Notes under the pieces: generated by a model | The model's database searches: none | The model's input: only the letters and a program-made list of their open reading frames with translations | What the model was told of the DNA's origin: nothing | Made by a program: the position numbers and the translations under genes | Part shown: piece by piece, positions 7,592 through 14,431 of the stretch | How the letters are laid out: each line of letters starts with the position of its first letter | Position numbering within the stretch: position 1 is the stretch's first letter | Origin: VRUE01 sp040508545 | GTDB taxonomy: Bacteria; Actinomycetota; Thermoleophilia; Solirubrobacterales; 70-9 | Reading direction: 5' to 3' | Assembly: GCA_040508545.1 (NCBI GenBank) | Contig: JBEVMR010000046.1 | Span: 23,092 to 87,091 of the forward strand | Length of the DNA: 64,000 nucleotides

Positions 7592-8301
7592 CCGTCGAGG
7601 AGGCGATATCCAACGCCCCAGCAATTGATCACGAAGCGAGCTTGGTCGGGGTCGAGTTTCCGCCTCAGCCGACTGGCATGCGAATCGAGCGTGCGGGTCT
7701 TCGTCGGCGTCCGGTATCCCCAGACCTCGCCGAGCAGCTCACGCTTGGAGAAGACCCGGTGGGGATCCCCTGCCAGAACTCGCAGCAACGAGAACTCCTT
7801 CTTGGAGAGCTTGACCTCCCGCTCACCGACCCAGGCCCGCCACCGCGCCGGGTCGACGACGATCTCGCCGACGCGCAGCGGCCCGCTGCGGCGCTGCTCC
7901 ACCCGGCGCAGGACGGCCATGATCCGCGCCCGCAGCTCCGCGTGCACGAACGGCTTCACCAGGTAGTCGTCGGCGCCGAACTCGAGGCCCCGCACGCGGT
8001 CCTCGCTGGCGCCGCGGCCGCTGAGGACGATCACCGGCAGCCGCGGGTCGAAGCGCGAGACGACTCCGTCCGCTTCGCGAATCTCCTGCAGCACGTCGAG
8101 ACCGGAAGCGTCGGGCAGCGTCAGGTCGAGCAGCATCAAATCGGGCTGCTTGTAGCGGCAGAGCCGCAATGCGTCGGAGGCGCTCGGAGCCGGCAGCACG
8201 CCGAAGCGGTCGGCGAGCAGGTTCTCGCAGAGCAACTCAAGCGTCGCCGTGTCGTCCTCGCAGACGACGACGCTGGCGATTTCTCGTCTCTGGGGCAGCA
8301 T
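7588..8301 (-). CDS. OmpR-type response regulator of the tad operon
   Basis: About 237 residues. The receiver domain has acidic residues in VVVCEDD, a phospho-acceptor Asp in LMLLDLTLPD and Lys in DDYLVKPF. The C-terminal winged helix contains LSKKEFSLLRVLAGDPHRVF and RTLDSHASRLRRKL. The ATG at 8301 is preferred because a TAGGTG box lies 6 bases upstream; a GTG at 8310 is possible. First gene of a coupled operon with kinase, CpaB and TadABC, so its likely target is this pilus/secretion system. Confidence 0.9.
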   Translation of the reverse strand: MLPQRREIASVVVCEDDTATLELLCENLLADRFGVLPAPSASDALRLCRYKQPDLMLLDLTLPDASGLDVLQEIREADGVVSRFDPRLPVIVLSGRGASEDRVRGLEFGADDYLVKPFVHAELRARIMAVLRRVEQRRSGPLRVGEIVVDPARWRAWVGEREVKLSKKEFSLLRVLAGDPHRVFSKRELLGEVWGYRTPTKTRTLDSHASRLRRKLDPDQARFVINCWGVGYRLLDG

Positions 8302-8391
8302 GCAGCCCACCTAAGGGCGCAGCGGCCGGAACTCTCCCCCCTGGGTGGAAGGCAATGTGCGCAGAGTGCAGATCTTCTACCTCACCGACGG

Positions 8392-8697
8392 CTACGCCCC
8401 GGAAGCGCGCAGCTCGAGTACCGCGCCAGCCCGGCGATCCCAGGCGATACGCCGCGGCGGGACTTCTCGCCTGATCGAGCAGGGCCGGCCGGCGTGGTCG
8501 AGGAAGACGAGGTCGAGCGGGAAGCGCATGGCGAAGGTGTGGACGCTCGAGCAGCGCGGGATCAGCAGGCCCGGGCCGGCTTCATCGCGGTCGAGCCGGG
8601 CGAGGCCGAGGAGGCGCGCGCCGAAACTGGAGGCGACGGGGACCTCGCGGCCCAGAACCACGGTCGTGGGCAAGTAAAGGAGGCGGCGCGCAGCCAT
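8392..8697 (-). CDS. DUF192 family protein
   Basis: 101 residues from the ATG at 8697; the frame is open to 8757 but the upstream residues are not family-like and overlap the divergent kinase gene. DUF192 proteins are small beta-rich proteins of unknown role. The hallmark pattern is present: ARLLGLARL, then CSSVHTFAMRFPLDLVFLD (the S-V-H-T-x-x-M-x-F-P-L-D signature). No signal peptide is evident. It is encoded upstream of the response regulator, in the same direction, with a 90-base gap. Confidence 0.85.
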   Translation of the reverse strand: MAARRLLYLPTTVVLGREVPVASSFGARLLGLARLDRDEAGPGLLIPRCSSVHTFAMRFPLDLVFLDHAGRPCSIRREVPPRRIAWDRRAGAVLELRASGA

Positions 8698-8738
8698 TGC
8701 CCCTAGAGGGCTCAGCTGCCCCGCCCTCTCCCCCCCTC

Positions 8739-8744
8739 TAGCCT
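8739..8744 (+). promoter_or_regulatory. -10 box TAGCCT, leaderless start
   Basis: TAGCCT ends 6 bases before the ATG at 8751 of the PfkB kinase. Confidence 0.45.
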
Positions 8745-8750
8745 TCATCC

Positions 8751-9686
8751 ATGCCAATCGGCGGCGGCAAGGTCGCGATCTTCGGCCCGCACCCGATGCT
8801 CTCGATCACGGTCGAGGCGCTGACGGCCGACGGCGGCGACGACATCCACGTCCACGCAGCGGGGCAGGGCGTCTGGGTGGCGCGGATGGCGGCTGAGCTG
8901 GGCGCCGAGGCTGCCCTCTGCGGCTTCATCGGCGGCGAGCCCGGAACCGTGCTGCGGCCGTTGCTCGACCAGCTCCCGATCGAGCTGCGCCTGGTCGAGA
9001 CTGCGAGCTCCAGCGGCGCCTACATCCACGACCGCCGCAGCGGCGAGCGGGTGCCGCTGGCGCAGAGCGCCAGCATGCCGCCGTCCCGCCACGAGATCGA
9101 CGACCTCTTCTCCGCCACCTGCGCCGCGGCGCTCGACGCCGACGTGCTGGCGCTCTGCGGCCCCTACCCCGGCGAGGCGTTGCCGCTGGAGATCTACGGC
9201 AACCTGGTCGCCGACGTGAAGGCGAACGGCACACCGGTAGTAGTCGACCTCTCGCCTCCGCGCCTCGACAGCGCCCTGGAGGGCAAGCCCGACCTGGTCA
9301 AGATCAACGACTGGGAGGTGGCGAAATTCATCGAGGGACCGGTCGACACGGAAGCGCGGATGCGGGCGGCGGTCGAGCGCCTGCTCGAGGCCGGCGCTGG
9401 GGCGGCGATCGTCACCCGTGCCGAGGAGCCGGCGATGGTGCTGCGTGGCGACGAAGCCTGGGAGCTGATTCCGCCGCGCTTCGAGCGCGGCGCCCGCGAG
9501 GGCTGTGGCGACTCGATGATGGGCGCGCTCGCCGCCTGCATGGCGACGGGACTCGAGTGGGAGGAGACGCTGCGAATCGGCGCCGCGGCCGGAGCCGCCA
9601 ACTTCCTCCGCCACGGCCTCGGCAGCGCCGACCGCGGCGTGGTCGACGACCTCGCGCGCCGGGTCGAACTGCGTTCGCTCGACTAG
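8751..9686 (+). CDS. PfkB-family sugar kinase
   Basis: 311 residues, ribokinase/PfkB fold. AGQGVWVAR (residues 37-45) matches the G-x-G-x-N-V-A substrate motif of the 1-phosphofructokinase/tagatose-6-phosphate kinase branch, with Trp in place of the usual Asn. GCGDSMMGA (251-259) is the C-terminal ATP/anion-hole motif with catalytic Asp254. Substrate unknown; a sugar phosphate is likely. A single gene, convergent with the PHP phosphatase. Confidence 0.87.
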   Translation: MPIGGGKVAIFGPHPMLSITVEALTADGGDDIHVHAAGQGVWVARMAAELGAEAALCGFIGGEPGTVLRPLLDQLPIELRLVETASSSGAYIHDRRSGERVPLAQSASMPPSRHEIDDLFSATCAAALDADVLALCGPYPGEALPLEIYGNLVADVKANGTPVVVDLSPPRLDSALEGKPDLVKINDWEVAKFIEGPVDTEARMRAAVERLLEAGAGAAIVTRAEEPAMVLRGDEAWELIPPRFERGAREGCGDSMMGALAACMATGLEWEETLRIGAAAGAANFLRHGLGSADRGVVDDLARRVELRSLD

Positions 9687-9735
9687 ACGTGCCGTCACTT
9701 AGGTGCCCATATAGGTGCTCAAGTGACGGCACGTC
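9686..9735. terminator. Perfect palindrome filling a convergent gap
   Basis: Bases 9686-9700 and 9721-9735 form a perfect 15-bp stem with a 20-base loop. The element spans exactly from the last base of the PfkB gene to the first bases of the convergent phosphatase stop, and it probably terminates both. There is no T-run. Confidence 0.7.
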
Positions 9736-10465
9736 ACGGGGCTGGACTGAACGGGAGCTCCAGCTCGGCCCCCTCGACGATCGCCCGCGGCGCCGTCTCC
9801 CGCATCCACTCCAGATGCGAGCGCGCCGGCTCGACCTCGCCGAGGCGCTCGAAGGCGGCGGCCATCTTCGCCGGGCGGCCGCCGTGGGAGGAGTGGGCAT
9901 CGCTACTGAGCACGTGGATCAGGCCAGCCGCGGCGAGAGCCAGCATCCCCTCGGCGAACCCCTCGCGAAGGAAGAAGTCGGCGGTGGCTTGAACCAGCGC
10001 GCCGGCCGCGACCAGCTCGGCGATGCGCTCGTACATGTCGGCGGAGACGTGGCGCTCGGGGTGGGCGATCAGGGCTCGGTGGCCGCGCTCGGCCAGGTGC
10101 TCCACTCGACTCAGCAGAGTCTCGGCGATCGGCCCCGGCGCCGGCTCGAGCAGCACCCAGCGCCCCGAGCCAAGCGTGACCCGCCCCAGCTCCTCCTCTC
10201 CCAGGTCCTCGACTGCGGTCTCCGCCACCTCGCCACCCTGCAGCACCGTGACCGGGACGCCCTCCTCGCGGAGATGGCGGTTGACCGCCTCGACCCTGCC
10301 CTCCACCTCGTCGATGCGGACGTCGTGATCGTGGCGGATGTGGGGCGTGGCGCAGATCGCCTCGATCCCGTCGGCGGCTGCCTGGCGGGCGAGTCCGGCG
10401 CTGTCGCGGATGTCGAGCGCGCCGTCGTCGACTCCGGGAAGGATGTGGCAGTGGAGGTCGATCAT
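9734..10465 (-). CDS. PHP-domain tyrosine phosphatase, CpsB/YwqE type
   Basis: 243 residues. The PHP metal motifs are clear: MIDLHCHILPGVDDGA at the N-terminus, ATPHIRHDH near residue 40, EPAPG near 108, LIAHPERH near 135 and SSDAHSS near 192. CpsB/CapC phosphatases dephosphorylate tyrosine kinases that control capsule or exopolysaccharide export. No such kinase or polysaccharide genes are in this window. Confidence 0.9.
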   Translation of the reverse strand: MIDLHCHILPGVDDGALDIRDSAGLARQAAADGIEAICATPHIRHDHDVRIDEVEGRVEAVNRHLREEGVPVTVLQGGEVAETAVEDLGEEELGRVTLGSGRWVLLEPAPGPIAETLLSRVEHLAERGHRALIAHPERHVSADMYERIAELVAAGALVQATADFFLREGFAEGMLALAAAGLIHVLSSDAHSSHGGRPAKMAAAFERLGEVEPARSHLEWMRETAPRAIVEGAELELPFSPAP

Positions 10466-10583
10466 GGGTCTCGAAGCGCAAAACCTATTTCAGCGGTCGC
10501 CCCCAACAGGCACGGGACTACGATGACAGGCATGATCAACACCTGCTGTCGCTGGGCTGCGACGGTGGATTGGCTTCAACTCA

Positions 10584-11051
10584 ATGAACAAGAAGACGAC
10601 CCGCAGAGGAAATTACGAGTCGGGCTCCGACTACGTGCTCGAGTACGGCGAGCTCCGCTTCGCCTTCAACGAGGAGGACTTCGGCCAGCGCGTCGAGCAG
10701 GCCGCGGTCAAACTCGGCTTCGTCCAGCAGGGGCTGAGCCCCGAGGAGCTGGACGACCTGCTCGATCTCGCCGTCAACGGCGAGATCTCCGAGCCCGCCT
10801 CCCTGCTCGGCGAGCACATCAACGAGAACTGGGAGGACCTGGTCGGCCCCTCGAACCGCAGCCTCGTCCACTGGCTGCGCCGCCTAGTCTTCCGCGGCGC
10901 CTGGCTCGACCAGCGGGTCAAGGAGGGCGAGCTGGATGTCGTCTTCGACGACACCACGCAGACTTTCGGCTACGTCCAGCCCGACCGCAGCAACGAGCTG
11001 ATCGAGCTCTCCAAAGAGCCGAGCTGGCGCCGCATCGCCTACCGGCGATAG
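10584..11051 (+). CDS. Conserved-looking hypothetical protein
   Basis: 155 residues, not recognised. An acidic soluble protein with predicted helices and no signal peptide. Its beginning (about residues 15-35) contains YVLEYGELRFAFNEEDF and its end QTFGYVQPDRSNELIELSKEP. Codon bias matches the neighbours, and no ORF of better quality overlaps it. No good Shine-Dalgarno is visible; a TACGAT box at 10519 would place the transcript start around 10531, giving a leader of about 50 bases. Start not certain. Confidence 0.7.
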   Translation: MNKKTTRRGNYESGSDYVLEYGELRFAFNEEDFGQRVEQAAVKLGFVQQGLSPEELDDLLDLAVNGEISEPASLLGEHINENWEDLVGPSNRSLVHWLRRLVFRGAWLDQRVKEGELDVVFDDTTQTFGYVQPDRSNELIELSKEPSWRRIAYRR

Positions 11052-11061
11052 CCCGCGTCGC

Positions 11062-11344
11062 TCAGCGCCGCCGCAACGCCACCGGGATCGACGCGTATTC
11101 CGCGTGGGGCGAGCCGCCCGCCGGGGTGAACGTGACCTTCGCTTTCAGCGTGACGAAGCCATAGCGCCGCAGCCTCTTGCGGGCGGCGCCCTTCAGCGCG
11201 AAGCGGACGTCCGTGGGGCCGCATGAGGCCGCCGTCGCCGTGAACGCCTGGGACGACGTATCCGGGTCAGCCGGTTCCGTGCCGAGAGCTAGGGGTGACC
11301 CGGCCCACGCACGGACAACCGACCGTCGCGGCGAGACTCCTCAT
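11062..11344 (-). pseudogene. Decayed small secreted-protein gene with a frameshift
   Basis: An ATG at 11344 has a TAAGAT box 7 bases upstream (11352-11357), the usual leaderless layout, but its frame stops after 25 codons. A second frame, open from just inside that region to the TGA at 11062, encodes KRLRRYGFVTLKAKVTFTP and ends with a basic tail. That resembles the C-terminal beta strand repeats of secreted actinobacterial proteins. The two parts differ by one frame, so either an indel killed the gene or the assembly has an error here. Confidence 0.4.
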
Positions 11345-11351
11345 GCCGATG

Positions 11352-11357
11352 ATCTTA
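11352..11357 (-). promoter_or_regulatory. -10 box TAAGAT of the decayed gene
   Basis: TAAGAT (minus strand) ends 7 bases before the ATG at 11344. Confidence 0.4.
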
Positions 11358-11362
11358 CGGCG

Positions 11363-12166
11363 CTAGGCGGGGCGCTCTACAGCGGCGACGACGGTCAGCG
11401 AGCCGCCAGCCCCGCCCCGGCCCGCGTCGAACAGCTCGCGCGCCTCGTCAGCGCCGGCGAAGGTCTCGGCGAAGCGACTCAGGGAGTCGATCAGGACGAT
11501 CACGTCTTCGCCGGTGCCGGCGCGAGCGCGCGCCTGAGCCAGGGCGTCGTCTGCGTGCTGTGCCTTGCCGGCGGCGACGATCTCCGCCTGCGGCGCCTCG
11601 CGCTTCCAGTCGGCGAGCTCCTCCGGTGTGGGATCGATCAGCAGCGCGATCGGATCGGGGCCGTTGGAGGCATCGGACAGCTCGGCGGCGATCTCGCGCA
11701 GGAGCGCCGTGCAGCCGGCGCGAGTATCGGCGTAGACGATCGCCTGGCGACCCGGCGCAGCCGGGAGCAACAGGTCGTGGATGCGAACGCCCTTGGGTCG
11801 ACGGCCCCAACGGCGCCGGCGTTTGCGTTTCGGGCGGGAAGCGGACGGCGGAGGCGTCGTCGCCGGCGCGATCGAGGGCTCGGGCTTGCGCTCGGAGCGT
11901 TCGGGCGCCTCTGCCTCGGGCTCCCGCCGTGGCTCCGGCTTGGGCTTGGCCTCGGATCGCTGCCGCTGGCGCGGGGCGCGTGGTTTCCGCTCGCGCTGGC
12001 CGGAGCGGCCTCCCCCCTGTGACCGCGTCTGCGGCCTGCCGTTGCCCCCCACCAGCTTCTCGATCAGCTCGGCGCGGGACAGCATTCGGTAGCGCTCGAC
12101 GCCGGCCTCGGCGGCCAGCTCGTGCAGCTCGGCGATGTGCTTGGACTCCAGCTCGGTTTTGTTCAC
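11363..12166 (-). CDS. Truncated, catalytically dead Rho-like protein
   Basis: 267 residues from GTG 12166 (a TTG at 12184 overlapping the glpD stop is the alternative). Residues 4-39 are a Rho N-terminal helix bundle (ESKHIAELHELAAEAGV). Residues 45-125 are an Arg/Lys/Pro/Glu-rich linker. Residues 127-262 align with the first half of the Rho RecA-type core. The Rho P-loop P-P-K-A-G-K-T is here D-T-R-A-G-C-T (147-153), losing the nucleotide-binding Lys. The catalytic Glu of LLIDERPEE is replaced (LLIDPTPEE, 175-183). Walker B VLIDS (224-228) is kept, and the protein stops at GGSLTVVAA, before the R-loop and arginine finger. The cold-shock RNA-binding domain is absent. It may act as an RNA- or Rho-binding regulator, or be a decaying paralog. 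Confidence 0.75.
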   Translation of the reverse strand: MNKTELESKHIAELHELAAEAGVERYRMLSRAELIEKLVGGNGRPQTRSQGGGRSGQRERKPRAPRQRQRSEAKPKPEPRREPEAEAPERSERKPEPSIAPATTPPPSASRPKRKRRRRWGRRPKGVRIHDLLLPAAPGRQAIVYADTRAGCTALLREIAAELSDASNGPDPIALLIDPTPEELADWKREAPQAEIVAAGKAQHADDALAQARARAGTGEDVIVLIDSLSRFAETFAGADEARELFDAGRGGAGGSLTVVAAVERPA

Positions 12167-12180
12167 GGTCGGCAGGCTAT

Positions 12181-13878
12181 TCAACCGGCCAGTCGGGCCG
12201 CGCCGCCGGCTGCCGCGGCCGGATCGATTCCGGCCTCCTCGGCGGCCGCGGGCCAGGCCTCGGCCTCGCGCTTGATCTGTTTTCGCGACCAGCCCAGCTC
12301 CTTGCCCAGCAGCTCGGCGACCGTGCGGACCGCGCCGGCGTCACGCAGCTGCGGCGCCGCCAGCAAGCCCAGCCTGGTGCGGCGGAGCAGGACGTCGGCG
12401 ACGCAGCGGGCCTGCTCCCGGCGGGCCGCGATCACGACCTCGGCCAGCAGGTCGGGGCGGCCAGGGACGATCGGCGCCGCCAGCTTCGGATTCTCGCGAG
12501 CGAGCTGGAGGACGACGCGCGACGCGTACCCGTAGCGGAAGGCGAGCTGGGCGACCGCCTCCTCCCCGACGCCCTCGGGCGCGTCCAGCTCCTCGGGCTG
12601 CGCCTCCCTTCCCAGCGGCAGCTCGGCCGTGTGGCACGGCGCCTCGCGACCCTCGCGCTCGACCAGGCGGTCGACCGTCTGCTTCGCCATCCGCCGCCAG
12701 GTGGTGAGCTTGCCGCCGGTGATCGTCAGCAAGCCCGAGGAGGTCTCGTACAGCTCCGCTTTGCGCGAGATGTCGACCGACTTCTTCGGATCGCCGGTCG
12801 AGAGCAGAGGCCGGACGCCGGCGTAGGCGCCGACCAAATCCGAGTCGCTCACCGAGGTGCCGAAGAAGGCGTTAACGGCATCGAGCAGGTACTCGACGTC
12901 GTCCCCAGCGGGCCGCGGGTGGTCGATGTCGCCGTCGTAGTCGTTGTCGGTGGTGCCGATCAGGGTCCTGCCGTACCAGGGCAGGGCGAAGATGTGGCGG
13001 CCCTCGCCGGCGGGGACGATGCAGGCCGCGCTTCCGGTCGAGAGGTCGTCGCGGTCGAGCAGGACGTGAGTCCCGCGGCTGGGCGAGATCCGCGGCACGT
13101 CCTCCTCGTCGGCCACCTCGGCGCCGATCCGGTCGGCCCAGACGCCGGTCGCATTCACGACGCTCTCGGCCTCGACCTCGAAGCGCTCGCCCGAATCGGC
13201 CTCGACCGCAGCGACGCCGACGGCGCGGCCGTTGCGGCTGAGCACCTCGGTCACCTCCGTCCCGTTCAGCATCACCGCCCCGAACCGCTCGGCCTCGCCG
13301 AGGATCGTCAGCACCAGCCGCACGTCGTCGGTCTGGCAGTCGTAGAAGAGGTAGGCGTCGTTGGGGTCGCGCGGCTCGAGCGAGGGCACCAGCTCCAGCA
13401 GCTCGTCGCGGTCGATCGTGCGGTGGCGGTCCGGCGACCAGTAGAACTCTTCGTCCTCCTGCTTGGAGGAACGCATCTCGCGGCGGCTGCGACCGACCCG
13501 GGTCGTCGCCATCACGTCGTACATGTTGAGGCCCATGCCGAGTTTGCGGTCGCGGCGCTCCTCGGCGAAGGAGGGGACCAGGAACGGCGTCGGGTAGACC
13601 AGGTGCGGCGCCAGCTGCACCATCAGCTGACGCTCGAGCAGCGCCTCCCGGACGAGGCCGAGGTCGAAGTTCTGCAGGTAGCGGAGGCCGCCGTGGACCA
13701 TCTTCGAGGAGCGGCTGGAGGTGCCGACGGCGTAGTCGCCCCGCTCCAACAGCGCCACCGAGTAGCCGCGCGAGGCGGCGTCGAAGGCGACGCCGGCGCC
13801 GGTGATGCCGCCGCCGATCACGACGACCTCGAAGCGCTGGCCGGCGATCTCCTCCAGGGCTGCGGCGCGGGTCAGCAT
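12181..13878 (-). CDS. glpD: FAD-dependent glycerol-3-phosphate dehydrogenase
   Basis: 565 residues. It oxidises sn-glycerol 3-phosphate to dihydroxyacetone phosphate and passes electrons to quinone at the membrane. The N-terminal FAD motif VVVIGGGITGAGVAFDAASRG, the GTSSRSSKMVHGGLRYLQ block, GTTDNDY and the C-terminal GGKLTTWRRMA are diagnostic of GlpD. The C-terminal DAO_C domain is complete. No glpF or glpK is in the window. It lies 13 bases after the nitroreductase gene and is probably co-transcribed with it. Confidence 0.95.
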   Translation of the reverse strand: MLTRAAALEEIAGQRFEVVVIGGGITGAGVAFDAASRGYSVALLERGDYAVGTSSRSSKMVHGGLRYLQNFDLGLVREALLERQLMVQLAPHLVYPTPFLVPSFAEERRDRKLGMGLNMYDVMATTRVGRSRREMRSSKQEDEEFYWSPDRHRTIDRDELLELVPSLEPRDPNDAYLFYDCQTDDVRLVLTILGEAERFGAVMLNGTEVTEVLSRNGRAVGVAAVEADSGERFEVEAESVVNATGVWADRIGAEVADEEDVPRISPSRGTHVLLDRDDLSTGSAACIVPAGEGRHIFALPWYGRTLIGTTDNDYDGDIDHPRPAGDDVEYLLDAVNAFFGTSVSDSDLVGAYAGVRPLLSTGDPKKSVDISRKAELYETSSGLLTITGGKLTTWRRMAKQTVDRLVEREGREAPCHTAELPLGREAQPEELDAPEGVGEEAVAQLAFRYGYASRVVLQLARENPKLAAPIVPGRPDLLAEVVIAARREQARCVADVLLRRTRLGLLAAPQLRDAGAVRTVAELLGKELGWSRKQIKREAEAWPAAAEEAGIDPAAAAGGAARLAG

Positions 13879-13891
13879 TCAGTGCCCCTCA

Positions 13892-14401
13892 TCAGTCCAG
13901 GTAGGTGGTGGTTTGCTCGACCGGCGGACGCTCGGGCGGCTCTTTCTCCTGCCGCCTGCGCCCCAGGTGGAGGAGGCCGACGAAGCGCTCGTCGTCGGGG
14001 AGGCCGACGGCGGCGCGGCCCTCGCGCGAGCGCAGCAGGCCCGGCGTGCGCCAGTAGCCGGCGAGGCCACGGGCATGGGCGGCGAGCAGGACGATGTAGG
14101 AGGCGACGGCGGTGGCGTGCAGGTCCTCCTCGGTCTGGACCGGGTCGGCGGCGAGCGCGCAGGAGACGACGATCAGGGTCGGAGCGCGGTCGAGCTTGGC
14201 CGCCCCCTCCTCCCCGGCGGCTGCCTTGAGCCGCTCGAGCGCCCGCGGCCCGAGGACCCGGAAGCGCCAGGGAGCGGTCAGGTGATGGTTGGGGGCCCAG
14301 CGCGCCAGCTCGAGCAGCTCCTCGATCTGCTCGCGGGAGAGCGCCTCCGGCCCGAAGGCCTTGTGGGTGCGGCGAGTGCGGATCGCGGTCTCGACGTCCA
14401 T
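13892..14401 (-). CDS. Nitroreductase-family FMN oxidoreductase
   Basis: 169 residues. AIRTRRTHKAFGPEALS and LLELARWAPNHHLTAPWRF are the FMN-binding start of the family; LHLGRRRQE is the C-terminal phosphate-contacting block. The protein is short, like the minimal YdjA-type members. It sits 30 bases after the ECF/toroid gene in the cobalamin-riboswitch locus. A cobalamin-related reduction would fit that position, but it is not evidently BluB, and this is inference only. A TACGCT box precedes the ATG by 9 bases, so it may also have its own promoter. Confidence 0.85.
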   Translation of the reverse strand: MDVETAIRTRRTHKAFGPEALSREQIEELLELARWAPNHHLTAPWRFRVLGPRALERLKAAAGEEGAAKLDRAPTLIVVSCALAADPVQTEEDLHATAVASYIVLLAAHARGLAGYWRTPGLLRSREGRAAVGLPDDERFVGLLHLGRRRQEKEPPERPPVEQTTTYLD

Positions 14402-14431
14402 GCGGTTGCGAGCGTAGTGGACAGCTGGCGG

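Noticed and set aside
10523..11164. Plus-strand frame starting MTGMINTCCRW upstream of the 10584 gene
   Set aside because: It continues out of frame through the better-supported gene and becomes Arg-rich, typical of a shadow.
13892..14401. BluB (dimethylbenzimidazole synthase) identity for the nitroreductase
   Set aside because: The position in a B12-regulated locus is suggestive, but the protein is short and I see no BluB-specific motif, so only the family is called.
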